From Azospirillum thermophilum (GTDB lineage Bacteria; Pseudomonadota; Alphaproteobacteria; Azospirillales; Azospirillaceae): a stretch of 64,000 bases of DNA. Numbering within the stretch: the stretch's first letter is position 1; each line of letters starts with the position of its first letter. The stretch lies in NCBI RefSeq assembly GCF_003130795.1, contig NZ_CP029356.1:580501-644500 (forward strand), given 5' to 3'. Below, in pieces: positions 1 through 11,239 of this stretch. A program made the position numbers and the translations under genes. A model generated the notes under the pieces. That model searched no databases and was not told where the DNA came from. It saw only the letters and a list, made by a program, of their open reading frames with translations.

Positions 1-28
1 CGTCATCGAGCAGGACGAGGAGCGGTAG
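1..28 (+). CDS. C-terminal tail of an upstream gene (partial)
   Basis: In the frame starting at base 2 the sequence reads VIEQDEER and then a TAG stop at 26-28. A strong hairpin follows 14 bases later, as expected for the end of a transcript. Only eight residues are visible, so the product cannot be named. It could also be non-coding. Confidence 0.3.
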
Positions 29-41
29 CGGAGCGGGCGGG

Positions 42-60
42 AGGGGGCGCCGCGCCCCCT
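42..60. terminator. GC-rich hairpin between convergent genes
   Basis: A near-perfect palindrome with arms AGGGGGCGC and GCGCCCCCT lies between the stop at 28 and the 3' end of eda at 71. It has no long T tract, so its role as a bidirectional terminator is inferred from its place between convergent ends. Confidence 0.5.
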
Positions 61-70
61 CCGATGCCGC

Positions 71-715
71 TCAGGCCTTGCCGGTGGCCGCCCGGTAGGC
101 GTCGAGGAGCTGGCGGCCGGCGGCGAGGATCGCGTCCTTGTCGCCGCGCTTGACCAGCGTCTCGTCCACCAGCTTGCCGCCGGCCCCGACGCAGACGACG
201 CCCGCCGCGACGAAGGTGGCGACGTTGCCGGCGTCGATGCCGCCGGTCGGCACGAAGCGGACCGACGGGAAGACCGAGCGCAGCGCCTTGATGTGGCTGG
301 CCCCGACGGTGGAGGCCGGGAAGATCTTCACCGCGTCGGCGCCGGCGGTGACGGCCGCATGGACCTCGGTCGGGGTCAGGGCCCCCATCAGGCAGGCGAC
401 GTTCAGGTCGCGGCAGGCGGTGGCCACTTCGGGCACCACGCAGGGCGAGACGACGTAGCGCGCCCCGGCCTTCACCACCTCCCGCACCGCGTCGGCGGTC
501 AGCACGGTGCCGGCGCCGATCAGGGCGCCGCCCTCGGCGGCCAGACGCTCGATCAGGCCGACCGCGCCGGGGGTGGTCATGGTGATCTCGAAGGTGCCGT
601 AGCCGGCCTCGCGCAGCCAGGACACCGCCGTGCCGGCAAGCTCCGCCGAGCTGTTGCGGATGACCGGAACGACGCCGTAGGCGATCAGGCGGTCGATGGT
701 TTCGGTAGCAGTCAT
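71..715 (-). CDS. eda: 2-dehydro-3-deoxy-phosphogluconate (KDPG) aldolase
   Basis: A cytosolic class I aldolase of 214 residues that cleaves KDPG to pyruvate and glyceraldehyde-3-phosphate, the last step of the Entner-Doudoroff pathway. The family signatures are present: FEITMTTP with the catalytic Glu43, IGAGTVL near residue 66, and DAVKIFPAS with the Schiff-base Lys130. The length is normal for the family. Its start overlaps the stop of the upstream RpiR regulator by 4 bases, so the two are translationally coupled. KDG kinase, which makes KDPG, is in the divergent operon. It may also act on other keto-deoxy sugar acid phosphates. Confidence 0.93.
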   Translation of the reverse strand: MTATETIDRLIAYGVVPVIRNSSAELAGTAVSWLREAGYGTFEITMTTPGAVGLIERLAAEGGALIGAGTVLTADAVREVVKAGARYVVSPCVVPEVATACRDLNVACLMGALTPTEVHAAVTAGADAVKIFPASTVGASHIKALRSVFPSVRFVPTGGIDAGNVATFVAAGVVCVGAGGKLVDETLVKRGDKDAILAAGRQLLDAYRAATGKA

Positions 716-1632
716 CGGTGATCCTCGTAGGAGAGAGGGACCAGGGGCGTCGGGCTGACGGCGGCCCCGGTGCTGGTCAGATGCCGCTCGCGCAGAACGG
801 CCTTGATGCGGCCCAGCCTTTCGTTCAGGTCGGGCGGGGAAAGCAGGCCGATGCCGACCGCCAGCGCGTCGAGCACGGCGAGCTGGGCGAGGCGGGAGGC
901 CATGGGGGTGTGGATCGCGGTGTCCTCGTCCACCTCGACCGCCAGGACGATGTCGGCGGCCCTGGCGAGGTCTGAGCCGGGGGCGGTGATGGCGACGACG
1001 GTCGCTCCGGCGCTGCGGGCGACGGCGACGGCATTGAGGATCTCGACGCTGGTGCCGGTCTTCGACAGGGCGACCGCCACGTCGCCGGGGCCGAGAGTCG
1101 CCGCGGCCATCGCCTGGATGTGCGGGTCCGACGAGGCGCTTACCGCCGGCAGCAGGCGGAACATCTTGTGGTGCGCGTCCTGCGCCACCGAACCGGAGGC
1201 GCCGACGCCGAAGATCTCCACCCGCCGGGCGCCGATCATGGCGCGGGCGGCCCGTTCCAGCGCCGTCGCGTCCAGCCCGTCGCGCACCCGCAGCAGCGCG
1301 TCGATGGCGCGGTTCAGCACCTTTTCCGCGGCACTGCCGACGCTGTCGTCGGGGCTGAGGTCGCGGGCGAGCGCCACCGACTCGCGCGTCGCCTCCGCCC
1401 GCGCGGCGGTGGCGGCGAGGTCCTGCGCCAGCTTCAGCTTGAAGTCCTGGAAGCCGGTGAAGCCGACCGCCCGGCAGAATCGCAGCACGGTCGGTTCGCT
1501 GACGCCCGCGCGGGCGGCGAGTTGGGCTATGCTGTCGTTGAGGACGGAGGCGGGTGCGGCGAGCACCACGCGGGCCACGGCAAGCTCTGCCCGGCGGAGC
1601 TGGTCTGTGGCGGAACGGATTGCGGAGAGCAT
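712..1632 (-). CDS. RpiR/MurR family transcriptional regulator, HexR-like
   Basis: This 306-residue protein has an N-terminal RpiR helix-turn-helix (about residues 33-57, with SEPTVLRFCRAVGF) and a C-terminal SIS sugar-phosphate-binding domain (about 125-255, with EIFGVGASGSVAQD). RpiR proteins such as HexR sense KDPG or related sugar phosphates and repress Entner-Doudoroff genes. The gene is the first of a two-gene operon with eda and diverges from an FAH hydrolase and KDG kinase. A palindrome matching the known HexR site lies just upstream. HexR function is therefore likely, but the effector is inferred. Confidence 0.9.
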   Translation of the reverse strand: MLSAIRSATDQLRRAELAVARVVLAAPASVLNDSIAQLAARAGVSEPTVLRFCRAVGFTGFQDFKLKLAQDLAATAARAEATRESVALARDLSPDDSVGSAAEKVLNRAIDALLRVRDGLDATALERAARAMIGARRVEIFGVGASGSVAQDAHHKMFRLLPAVSASSDPHIQAMAAATLGPGDVAVALSKTGTSVEILNAVAVARSAGATVVAITAPGSDLARAADIVLAVEVDEDTAIHTPMASRLAQLAVLDALAVGIGLLSPPDLNERLGRIKAVLRERHLTSTGAAVSPTPLVPLSYEDHR

Positions 1633-1647
1633 GGCGGCGGCCGTGAA

Positions 1648-1713
1648 TGTAGTGTGATGTAGTTTTACTACATGCCGTCCGCCATGTCGACAGGCAGATG
1701 AAAGCTCACTACA
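1648..1713. promoter_or_regulatory. HexR-like operator cluster in divergent promoter
   Basis: The core site at 1658-1672 is TGTAGTTTTACTACA, with perfect 6-base arms around TTT. It matches the published HexR consensus form TGTARTnnnAYTACA. An extra TGTAGT half-site lies exactly 10 bases upstream (1648-1653) and an ACTACA half-site lies at 1708-1713. The cluster is between the RpiR gene (start 1632, minus) and the FAH gene (start 1795, plus), so one repressor could control both operons. This is a sequence-based prediction. Confidence 0.75.
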
Positions 1714-1794
1714 ATCTGTTCGTCACCTAATCCAACGGTGCGGCGGCCGTCCCGATGGGGCGGCGTAGCGGCCGGAGTCACAGACGGATCGGAC

Positions 1795-2637
1795 ATGAAG
1801 CTTCTGCGTTACGGCCCGCCGGGCCAGGAAAAGCCGGGCCTGCTCGATGCCGAGGGGCGCATCCGCGATCTCTCCGCCCATGTCGCGGACATCGCCGGCG
1901 AGGCGCTGTCGCCCGCCGGCCTCGCCCGGCTGAAGGCGATCGACCCGGCCAGCCTGCCGCTGGTGGAGGGCACCCCGCGACTCGGCCCCTGCGTCGCCGG
2001 CACCGGCAAGTTCATCTGCATCGGCCTCAACTACTCCGACCATGCGGCGGAGACCGGAGCCACCGTCCCGCCGGAGCCGATCATCTTCATGAAGGCGACC
2101 AGCGCCATCGTCGGCCCCAACGACGACCTGGAGATTCCGCGCGGCTCCACCAAGACCGACTGGGAGGTCGAGCTCGGCGTCATCATCGGCAAGACGGCCA
2201 AGTATGTCTCCGAAGCCGAGGCGATGGACCATGTCGCCGGCTACTGCGTCATCAACGACGTGTCGGAGCGCGCCTTCCAGACCGAGCGGCACGGCCAGTG
2301 GACCAAGGGCAAGTCGGCCGACACCTTCGGTCCGACCGGCCCCTGGCTGGTGACGGCGGACGAGGTGCCGGACCCGCAGAATCTCGGCATGTGGCTGGAG
2401 GTGAACGGCCACCGCTTCCAGGACGGCAGCACCCGCACCATGGTCTACGGGGTGCGCCACCTCGTGTCCTACCTGTCGCAGTTCATGTCGCTGCGGCCGG
2501 GCGACATCATCTCGACCGGCACGCCGCCGGGCGTCGGACTCGGCCAGAAGCCGCAGGTCTTCCTGAAGGAGGGCGACGAGGTGACGCTGGGCGTCGAGGG
2601 GCTGGGCAGCCAGCGCCAGCGGGTGGTCCAGGGCTGA
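1795..2637 (+). CDS. Fumarylacetoacetate hydrolase family protein
   Basis: A 280-residue FAH-fold metal-dependent hydrolase or lyase of the short type. The ligand motifs are visible: DWEVELGVIIG (two Glu) and GYCVINDVSER (Asp), with the C-terminal GDIISTGTPPGVGLG signature. The start MKLLRYGP at 1795 is preferred over an in-frame ATG at 1738, which would overlap the operator region. Relatives include acylpyruvases, ureidoglycolate lyase and 2,4-diketo-3-deoxy sugar acid hydrolases. The co-located KDG kinase, KDPG aldolase and RpiR regulator suggest a keto-deoxy sugar acid substrate, but the exact reaction cannot be read from sequence. Confidence 0.85.
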   Translation: MKLLRYGPPGQEKPGLLDAEGRIRDLSAHVADIAGEALSPAGLARLKAIDPASLPLVEGTPRLGPCVAGTGKFICIGLNYSDHAAETGATVPPEPIIFMKATSAIVGPNDDLEIPRGSTKTDWEVELGVIIGKTAKYVSEAEAMDHVAGYCVINDVSERAFQTERHGQWTKGKSADTFGPTGPWLVTADEVPDPQNLGMWLEVNGHRFQDGSTRTMVYGVRHLVSYLSQFMSLRPGDIISTGTPPGVGLGQKPQVFLKEGDEVTLGVEGLGSQRQRVVQG

Positions 2638-2657
2638 CAGGGGGAGAGGGCCGGGAC

Positions 2658-3590
2658 GTGTCTGGCAAGGGACGGATCGCCGCCATCGGCGAATGCATGG
2701 TCGAGGTGCGCAGCAACGGCGACGGGACGGCGCGCTTCGGCTTCGGCGGTGACACGCTGAACTGCGCGCTCTATCTGGCGCGGCTCGGTGTCCCGGTCGA
2801 CTACGTGACGCTGCTGGGCGACGATCCCTACAGCGGGCGGATGCTGGAGGCCTGGCGGGCGGAGGGGGTCGGCACCGGCCGGGTGCTCCGCCTGGCGGGC
2901 CGCCTGCCCGGCCTCTACGCCATCGAGACCGACGAGCGGGGCGAGCGGTCCTTCTTCTATTGGCGGGACCGCGCCCCGGCGCGCGAGCTGTTCACCCATC
3001 CCGACGCCCGGCCGCTGGTCGAGTCGCTGGGAGGTTACGACCTGCTGATGCTGTCGGGCATCACGCTGTCGCTGTATGGAGAGGATGGGCGCGCCCGGCT
3101 CTACGACGCGCTCGACGCGGCGCGGGCGGCCGGTGCCCGCGTCGCCTTCGACACCAACCTGCGCCTGCGCGGCTGGCCGACCGTGGCGATGGCGCGCAGT
3201 GCCTATGCGGCCCTGGCCGGCCGGGTGGACATCGTCCTGTCCGGCGTGGAGGACGAAGCCCTGCTGCATGGCGAGGAGGATGCCGCCGTCATCATCGGCC
3301 GCTGGCGCGACTCCGGTGCCTGCGAAGTGGTGGTGAAGCGCGGCGGCGAGGACTGCCTCGTCTGGCGGCACGGCGGAGAGGCCGCGGCCGTGCCCGCCGA
3401 GCGGGTGGAGCGTGTGGTGGACACTACGGCTGCCGGCGACAGCTTCTGCGCCGGCTATCTCGCCGCCCGGCAGGCGGGGCGCGACCCGGTGGAGGCGGCC
3501 CGGCTCGGCCACCGCATGGCCGGCATCGTCATCGGCCATCCCGGCGCCATCGTGCCGCGGGAGGCGACGGCGCACCTGTCGGTGGGATAG
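2658..3590 (+). CDS. kdgK: 2-keto-3-deoxygluconate kinase (PfkB family)
   Basis: A 310-residue ribokinase/PfkB-family sugar kinase. The N-terminal substrate motif FGGDTLNCALYLARLG and the C-terminal DTTAAGDSFCAGYL signature (anion hole and catalytic Asp) are intact. It would phosphorylate KDG to KDPG, which Eda in the divergent operon then cleaves. I place the start at GTG 2658, 20 bases after the FAH stop and behind GGGGAGAGGG. This start removes a long non-homologous N-terminal stretch of the open frame. It is probably co-transcribed with the FAH gene under the HexR-like operator. Confidence 0.85.
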   Translation: MSGKGRIAAIGECMVEVRSNGDGTARFGFGGDTLNCALYLARLGVPVDYVTLLGDDPYSGRMLEAWRAEGVGTGRVLRLAGRLPGLYAIETDERGERSFFYWRDRAPARELFTHPDARPLVESLGGYDLLMLSGITLSLYGEDGRARLYDALDAARAAGARVAFDTNLRLRGWPTVAMARSAYAALAGRVDIVLSGVEDEALLHGEEDAAVIIGRWRDSGACEVVVKRGGEDCLVWRHGGEAAAVPAERVERVVDTTAAGDSFCAGYLAARQAGRDPVEAARLGHRMAGIVIGHPGAIVPREATAHLSVG

Positions 3591-3615
3591 GCGCGCCGTC
3601 TTTCACAGGGGAGGC

Positions 3616-3670
3616 GGGCCGGCTGAGCCGGCCCTCAGGCCTTTCGCAACCGGGCCGGCTCAGCCGGCCC
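3616..3670. repeat. Two mirror-image 19-bp palindromes at a convergent gene end
   Basis: GGGCCGGCTGAGCCGGCCC at 3616-3634 and its exact reverse complement at 3652-3670 each form a 9-bp-arm hairpin, and together they could also pair as one long stem. They lie between the kdgK stop (3590) and the chemoreceptor stop, which is inside the second copy. They probably act as a bidirectional terminator, although neither is followed by a T tract. Confidence 0.6.
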
Positions 3671-5348
3671 GCACGGTCGCCAGGAAGCGGGCGACCTCCG
3701 CCTGCATGCGCTGGGACTGCTCGGCCATCGCGTGGGCGGCGCGCGCCACGTGGGCGGAGGCCGATCCGGTCTCCGTCGCCTGCTCACAGACCTGGTTGAG
3801 GCTGCCCGACACCGCGGCGACGCCCTGCGCGGCCTCGTTGACGTTGGAGCTGATCTCGCGCGTCGCCGCCCCCTGCTGCTCGATGGCGGCGGAGATGGCC
3901 GAGGCGATGGCGTTCACCGCCTCGATCACGCCGCCGACCCCCTGCATGGCCTGCACGACCGACGCCGTGGCGCTGGTCATCGCCTCGATCTGCGACTGCA
4001 CGTCGTCGGTGGCCTTGGCGGTCTGGTTGGCGAGGTTCTTCACCTCGCTCGCCACGACGGCGAAGCCTTTCCCCGCCTCCCCGGCGCGGGCCGCCTCGAT
4101 GGTGGCGTTCAGCGCCAGCAGGTTGGTCTGGGCGGCGATGGAGCGGATGAGGTCCACGACCTCCACCGTGCGCTTGGCTGTGCCGTCCAACTGCTCGATC
4201 AACTCGTAGGTCCGGCGCACGTCGTGGACGGCGCGCGAGGACTCGGTGGTCGATTCGGCCACTTGGCGCGCGATCTCGCGGATCGAGGCCGACAGCTCCT
4301 CCGTCGCGCCGGCGACCGCGTTGACGTTGGCCGAGGTGTGGCCGGCGGTCTCCGCGGCCGAAGAGACGAGGCCGGTGGTCTGCTCCGCCCCGACGCTCAT
4401 CTTCGAGGAGGTGCGGGTCAGTTCGTCGGCGGCGGCCGAGACCGACTGGATCAACCCGCCGACCGTCCGTTCGAAGTCGCCGGCCAGGCTCTGCATCATC
4501 TGGCGGCGCTCCTCGGCGGCCTGGGCCTGCATCGCCGCCTGACGCTCGCGCAACTCGGCCGCCTCGATGGCGGTCTTGCGCAGCGCCTCGACCGACTGGG
4601 CGAGACGCCCGACCTCGTCGCCGCGCTCCATGCCCTCCACCGTGGTGGCGAGGTCGCCGGCGGCGATCCGGCCGGTGGCGCCGGTGATGCGGCCGAGGTC
4701 GCTGGCGACGCGCGATGCGATGCGATAGCTGATGGCGCCGAGCACGGCCGACACCAGAAGCGCGATCAGCAGCGTATTGCGCAGGACGGTCTGGAATTCG
4801 GCGTCGACGTTGTCGACATAGACTCCGGTCCCGATGATCCAGCCCCAGGGCTCATAGGCCAGCGCATAGCCGACCTTGGGAAGCGGGGCGCCGCCGCTCG
4901 CCTTTGGGAACTCGTAGGGGACGAAGCCGCCGCCGGCCCGCGCGACGTTCACCAGCTCGCGGATCACCAGCTTGCCGGTGCTGTCCTTGAAGTCGGCCAG
5001 CTTGCGGGTCCCCTCCACCTCGGCCATGGTGCCGTGGATGACGTTGGTGCCGTCATATTCGTACCCGAACATGTATTCCGGACCAAAGAAACGGAGGGAG
5101 CGCAGCGTATCCTTCGCGCGCTTCTGGGCCTCTTCCTTCGAGAATTCGCCCTTCGCCGCCCGCTGGTCGTAGGATTTCATGATCGAGACGGCGGACTCGG
5201 TCACTGCACGGATCGAGTTCTGATATCCATCCAGCATCATCTGGCGCTTGTCGTAGGCCGACCACATCCCTTCGCCCAAGATGGCGAGGATCAGGAGGGC
5301 CTGAACAGCCAGAAGTTTTACCTTTATGCTCTGGATCCGCACGCTCAT
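3660..5348 (-). CDS. Methyl-accepting chemotaxis protein with Cache sensor
   Basis: An inner-membrane chemoreceptor of 562 residues. Its order is TM1 (about 10-30), a periplasmic single Cache (sCache_2-like) domain with [21 protein letters not shown]2 (about 190-212), HAMP, then the cytoplasmic coiled-coil signalling domain. The conserved hairpin tip ([20 protein letters not shown]) is intact, so it should couple to CheA/CheW. There is no C-terminal NWETF-type pentapeptide for CheR binding. The ligand is unknown. It is a single-gene unit with a long AT-richer upstream region. Confidence 0.93.
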   Translation of the reverse strand: MSVRIQSIKVKLLAVQALLILAILGEGMWSAYDKRQMMLDGYQNSIRAVTESAVSIMKSYDQRAAKGEFSKEEAQKRAKDTLRSLRFFGPEYMFGYEYDGTNVIHGTMAEVEGTRKLADFKDSTGKLVIRELVNVARAGGGFVPYEFPKASGGAPLPKVGYALAYEPWGWIIGTGVYVDNVDAEFQTVLRNTLLIALLVSAVLGAISYRIASRVASDLGRITGATGRIAAGDLATTVEGMERGDEVGRLAQSVEALRKTAIEAAELRERQAAMQAQAAEERRQMMQSLAGDFERTVGGLIQSVSAAADELTRTSSKMSVGAEQTTGLVSSAAETAGHTSANVNAVAGATEELSASIREIARQVAESTTESSRAVHDVRRTYELIEQLDGTAKRTVEVVDLIRSIAAQTNLLALNATIEAARAGEAGKGFAVVASEVKNLANQTAKATDDVQSQIEAMTSATASVVQAMQGVGGVIEAVNAIASAISAAIEQQGAATREISSNVNEAAQGVAAVSGSLNQVCEQATETGSASAHVARAAHAMAEQSQRMQAEVARFLATVRAG

Positions 5349-5786
5349 TTTGGGTCTCCGATTCTTATTGCGTGCTTCGGTTGGCCGCGCATTGGTCTTG
5401 GGTCAATCGGCAACGCGAAGTTGAAGAGGCGCGTCTTTTCGTCTCTGATCGGTGAATTATATGGGACAGTATTTAAAGAAAGTTTCCAACACAAACCTAA
5501 TGCCGCTTCCGCCTGCGTGCCATGCGTGCGCAGGCGCGACACGATATCGCATCGAAACAGCTTCAGGGTGTGTGACAATCGTCAAAAGCAACTAAAGAAG
5601 CGGCGCGAGCAATTTTATGTCTCGCGGATGGCGGGGCCGGGACATTGCGCGCCGATGGGCCGCGGCAGACGACGTGGCCTATGCCGCAACGAATAGTCCG
5701 TGTGTGGACAGTCAGAGCAAGTCACGCTACAAGCACGGTTCGGCCATTGAAAGGCCGCGCCCGCGTACCGGAGCCTTGACCGTCAC
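5349..5786. other. 438-bp intergenic region between chemoreceptor and alaS
   Basis: This region separates two divergent genes and is AT-richer than its surroundings, especially 5440-5500, so it probably holds promoters for both. A small imperfect hairpin with GCCTGCG/CGCAGGC arms sits at 5511-5535. I see no convincing gene, tRNA or riboswitch. Short open frames here have no recognisable protein features. Confidence 0.5.
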
Positions 5787-8462
<2,676 letters not shown>

Positions 8463-8488
8463 CGCCGCTCCCCGGCACCGAAAGCAGA

Positions 8489-8527
8489 CGAAGGAGCCCT
8501 TCCTCCGACCGGGGAAGGGCTCCTTCG
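8489..8527. terminator. Terminator hairpin after alaS
   Basis: Perfect 15-bp arms, CGAAGGAGCCCTTCC (8489-8503) and GGAAGGGCTCCTTCG (8513-8527), surround a 9-base loop. It starts 27 bases after the alaS stop. It has no strong T tract, so termination may be incomplete and folP could receive read-through. Confidence 0.7.
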
Positions 8528-8559
8528 CGTTCCGGCATCCTGTCGCGGAGGACAGTTCC

Positions 8560-9738
8560 ATGACCCCTTCCAATCCGCCTGCCAAGCCGCAACCGGCCAA
8601 ACCCCAGCCGGCCCGATCGGCCGCCGGGTCGCTCGCCGCCTTCTGTCCCTGGGCGGGGGAGGCGGGGGTGCGTGTCTATCTGCGGCCGGTCGGGCTGCTG
8701 CCGATCGCCGCCTGGGCCAAGGGGGCGGCGGTGCCGCTGGCCGGCGGCCGCTTCGCCTTCGCCACCGCCGAGCTGATCGTCCGCCGGGCGGGCCGCATCG
8801 AGCGCGCCTTCGCGCCGCTGGCGGAGGTCATGGCCTGGGGTTGGGAGCGGGGGCGCGAGGTGGCGGCCCGGCTCGACCGGCAGCTCGGCGCGTTGACGCG
8901 GGGGCGGCCGCCCTTCGGCGGGCTCGACCTCGGCCGGCCGCTGGTCATGGGCATCGTCAACGTGACGCCGGACAGCTTCTCCGACGGCGGCGACTTCCTC
9001 GATCCCGCCGCGGCGATCCGCCATGGCGAGGCCATGCTGGAGGCCGGGGCCGACATCCTGGACGTCGGCGGCGAGTCCACCCGTCCCGGAGCCGATCCGG
9101 TCCCGCCGGAGGTGGAGGAGGCGCGCGTGCTGCCGGTCATCCGGCATTTCGCGGAGAAGGGCGCCTGCGTCTCCGTCGATACCCGCCATGCGCGGGTGAT
9201 GGCGTCGGCGCTGGCGGCCGGCGCACGGATCGTCAACGACATCGCCGGCCTTGCCGACCCGGAGGCGCTGCCGGTCGTCGCCCGGACCGGCGCGCCGGTG
9301 GTCGTCATGCACATGCAGGGTGAGCCGGGCACCATGCAGCAGAACCCGGTCTATGAGGACGCGGCCCTCGACGTCTTCGACTGGCTGGAGGCGCTGGTGG
9401 AGCGCTGTGCCGCCGCCGGCGTGCCGGCGGAGCGGATCGCGGTCGATCCGGGCATCGGCTTCGGCAAGACGGTGGAGCACAATCTGGAGATCCTGCGCCA
9501 CACGGCGCTCTATCACGCGCTGGGCTGCCCGGTGCTGATCGGGCTGTCGCGCAAGAGCTTCATCGGCCGCCAGTCGCGTGGCGAGCCGCCGAAGGAGCGG
9601 CTGGCCGGCTCGCTCGCCGCCGGGATCGCCTGCTGGGACCAGGGAGCGCAGATCCTGCGCGTCCACGACGTGGCGGAGACCGTCCAGGCGCGGGCGGTGT
9701 GGGAAGGGCTGCATCCGGCCCGGCCGGGCGGGGTGTAG
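8560..9738 (+). CDS. folP: Dihydropteroate synthase with N-terminal extension
   Basis: This enzyme condenses para-aminobenzoate with hydroxymethyl-dihydropterin diphosphate in folate synthesis. From about residue 128 the TIM-barrel domain shows all the signatures: MGIVNVTPDSFSDGG, DVGGESTRPGA, VVMHMQGEPGTMQ, DPGIGFGKT and IGLSRKSFIG. The protein has 392 residues, roughly 110-120 more than E. coli FolP. The extra N-terminal part begins with a Pro/Lys/Ala-rich tail, followed by a compact region that I cannot assign. The start at 8560 follows a GGAGGA ribosome-binding site. GlmM follows downstream. Confidence 0.95.
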   Translation: MTPSNPPAKPQPAKPQPARSAAGSLAAFCPWAGEAGVRVYLRPVGLLPIAAWAKGAAVPLAGGRFAFATAELIVRRAGRIERAFAPLAEVMAWGWERGREVAARLDRQLGALTRGRPPFGGLDLGRPLVMGIVNVTPDSFSDGGDFLDPAAAIRHGEAMLEAGADILDVGGESTRPGADPVPPEVEEARVLPVIRHFAEKGACVSVDTRHARVMASALAAGARIVNDIAGLADPEALPVVARTGAPVVVMHMQGEPGTMQQNPVYEDAALDVFDWLEALVERCAAAGVPAERIAVDPGIGFGKTVEHNLEILRHTALYHALGCPVLIGLSRKSFIGRQSRGEPPKERLAGSLAAGIACWDQGAQILRVHDVAETVQARAVWEGLHPARPGGV

Positions 9739-9818
9739 CCATTTGGCGGCTGCGCGGATGGGCGCCTTGACCCGCCGGGTTGGCTGGGCGCAGAACTGCG
9801 GCTTGTGTGGAATGCAAC

Positions 9819-9847
9819 CCGGCGCCCCGTTCCGGGCGGGGCGCCGG
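9819..9847. terminator. Hairpin between folP and glmM
   Basis: Arms CCGGCGCCCCG (9819-9829) and CGGGGCGCCGG (9837-9847) form an 11-bp stem that ends 20 bases before the glmM start. It could terminate folP transcripts or be a structured leader of glmM. No T tract follows. Confidence 0.45.
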
Positions 9848-9867
9848 CCACTTCTTTCGAGGGTTTC

Positions 9868-11238
9868 ATGACGCGACACCTGTTCGGCACCGACGGCATC
9901 CGCGGTACGGCCAACATCGAGCCGATGACCGCCGAAACCGCTTTGCGGGTGGCGATGGCGACGGCGCTGCAGTTCCGCCGGGGCGACCACCGCCACCGCG
10001 TGGTGATCGGCAAGGACACCCGGTTGTCCGGCTACATGCTGGAACCGGCGCTGACCGCCGGCTTCATCTCCATGGGGATGGACGTGGTGCTGGTCGGCCC
10101 GCTGCCGACCCCGGCGGTGGCCATGCTGACCCGCTCGCTGCGCGCCGACATGGGCGTCATGATCTCGGCCTCGCACAACCCCTACCAGGACAACGGCATC
10201 AAGCTGTTCGGCCCGGACGGCTACAAGCTGTCGGACGACGTGGAGATCGAGATCGAGCGGCGGATGGAACAGCCCTTCGGCCCCGATCTCGCCGGCCCCG
10301 CCGTGCTCGGCCGCGCCAGCCGCATGGAGGACGCGACCGGCCGCTACATCGAGTATGTGAAGAACACCTTCCCGCGCGGCCTGCGGCTCGACGGCCTGAA
10401 GATCGTCGTCGATTGCGCCAACGGCGCCGCCTACAAGGTGGCTCCCAAAGTGCTCTACGAGCTGGGCGCCGACGTCATCCCGGTCGGCATCACGCCGGAC
10501 GGCACCAACATCAACAAAGGCTGCGGCGCCACCGCCACCCAGTCCCTGCAGGAACAGGTGGTCGCCCATGGCGCCCATCTGGGCATCGCGCTGGACGGCG
10601 ACGCCGACCGGCTGATCATGGTGGACGAGGCCGGCCGCGCCATCGACGGCGACCAGCTCATGGGCCTGATCGCGGGATCCTGGGCGCGGGAGGAGAAGCT
10701 GCGCGGCGGCGGCCTCGTCGCGACCGTCATGTCGAACCTGGGGCTGGAGCGGCACCTCACCGGCCTCGGCCTGCATCTCGCCCGCACGCCGGTCGGCGAC
10801 CGCTACGTCGTCGAGCGGATGCGCGAGCAGGGCTACAATGTCGGCGGCGAGCAGTCGGGCCATGTCGTGCTGTCGGACTATTCGACCACCGGCGACGGAC
10901 TGATCGCGGCGCTGCAGGTGCTGGCGGTGCTGATCCAGGCCGACGGCCGTCCGGCCAGCGAGGTCTGCCGGGTCTTCGCCCCGGTCCCGCAGCTCCTGAC
11001 CAACGTCCGCTTCGCCGCGGGTTCCAAGCCGCTGGAGAGCGCCGCCGTCAAGCAGGCGATCCGCGAGGGCGAGGCACGGCTGGCGGCGTCCGGCCGGCTG
11101 CTGATCCGCAAATCGGGCACCGAACCGGTCATCCGCGTGATGGCGGAGGGCGACGACGCCGCCCTGGTCGCGGAGGTGGTCGGCGACATCGCGGCCATGA
11201 TAAAAGCCACCGCAGAGGCCGAGACTGCGGAGGCGTAA
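9868..11238 (+). CDS. glmM: Phosphoglucosamine mutase
   Basis: This 456-residue enzyme interconverts glucosamine-6-phosphate and glucosamine-1-phosphate on the way to UDP-GlcNAc for peptidoglycan and lipopolysaccharide. It starts with the typical [13 protein letters not shown]. The phosphoserine loop [12 protein letters not shown] places the active Ser at residue 102. The metal loop DGDADR and the C-terminal phosphate-binding [11 protein letters not shown] are present. An in-frame ATG at 9805 would add 21 unrelated residues across the hairpin, so 9868 is preferred. thiD starts 2 bases after the stop and is probably in the same operon. Confidence 0.97.
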   Translation: MTRHLFGTDGIRGTANIEPMTAETALRVAMATALQFRRGDHRHRVVIGKDTRLSGYMLEPALTAGFISMGMDVVLVGPLPTPAVAMLTRSLRADMGVMISASHNPYQDNGIKLFGPDGYKLSDDVEIEIERRMEQPFGPDLAGPAVLGRASRMEDATGRYIEYVKNTFPRGLRLDGLKIVVDCANGAAYKVAPKVLYELGADVIPVGITPDGTNINKGCGATATQSLQEQVVAHGAHLGIALDGDADRLIMVDEAGRAIDGDQLMGLIAGSWAREEKLRGGGLVATVMSNLGLERHLTGLGLHLARTPVGDRYVVERMREQGYNVGGEQSGHVVLSDYSTTGDGLIAALQVLAVLIQADGRPASEVCRVFAPVPQLLTNVRFAAGSKPLESAAVKQAIREGEARLAASGRLLIRKSGTEPVIRVMAEGDDAALVAEVVGDIAAMIKATAEAETAEA

Positions 11239-11239
11239 C

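Noticed and set aside
5345..5578. 77-residue open frame upstream of the chemoreceptor
   Set aside because: It overlaps the chemoreceptor start, has no good ribosome-binding site and shows no protein-like pattern.
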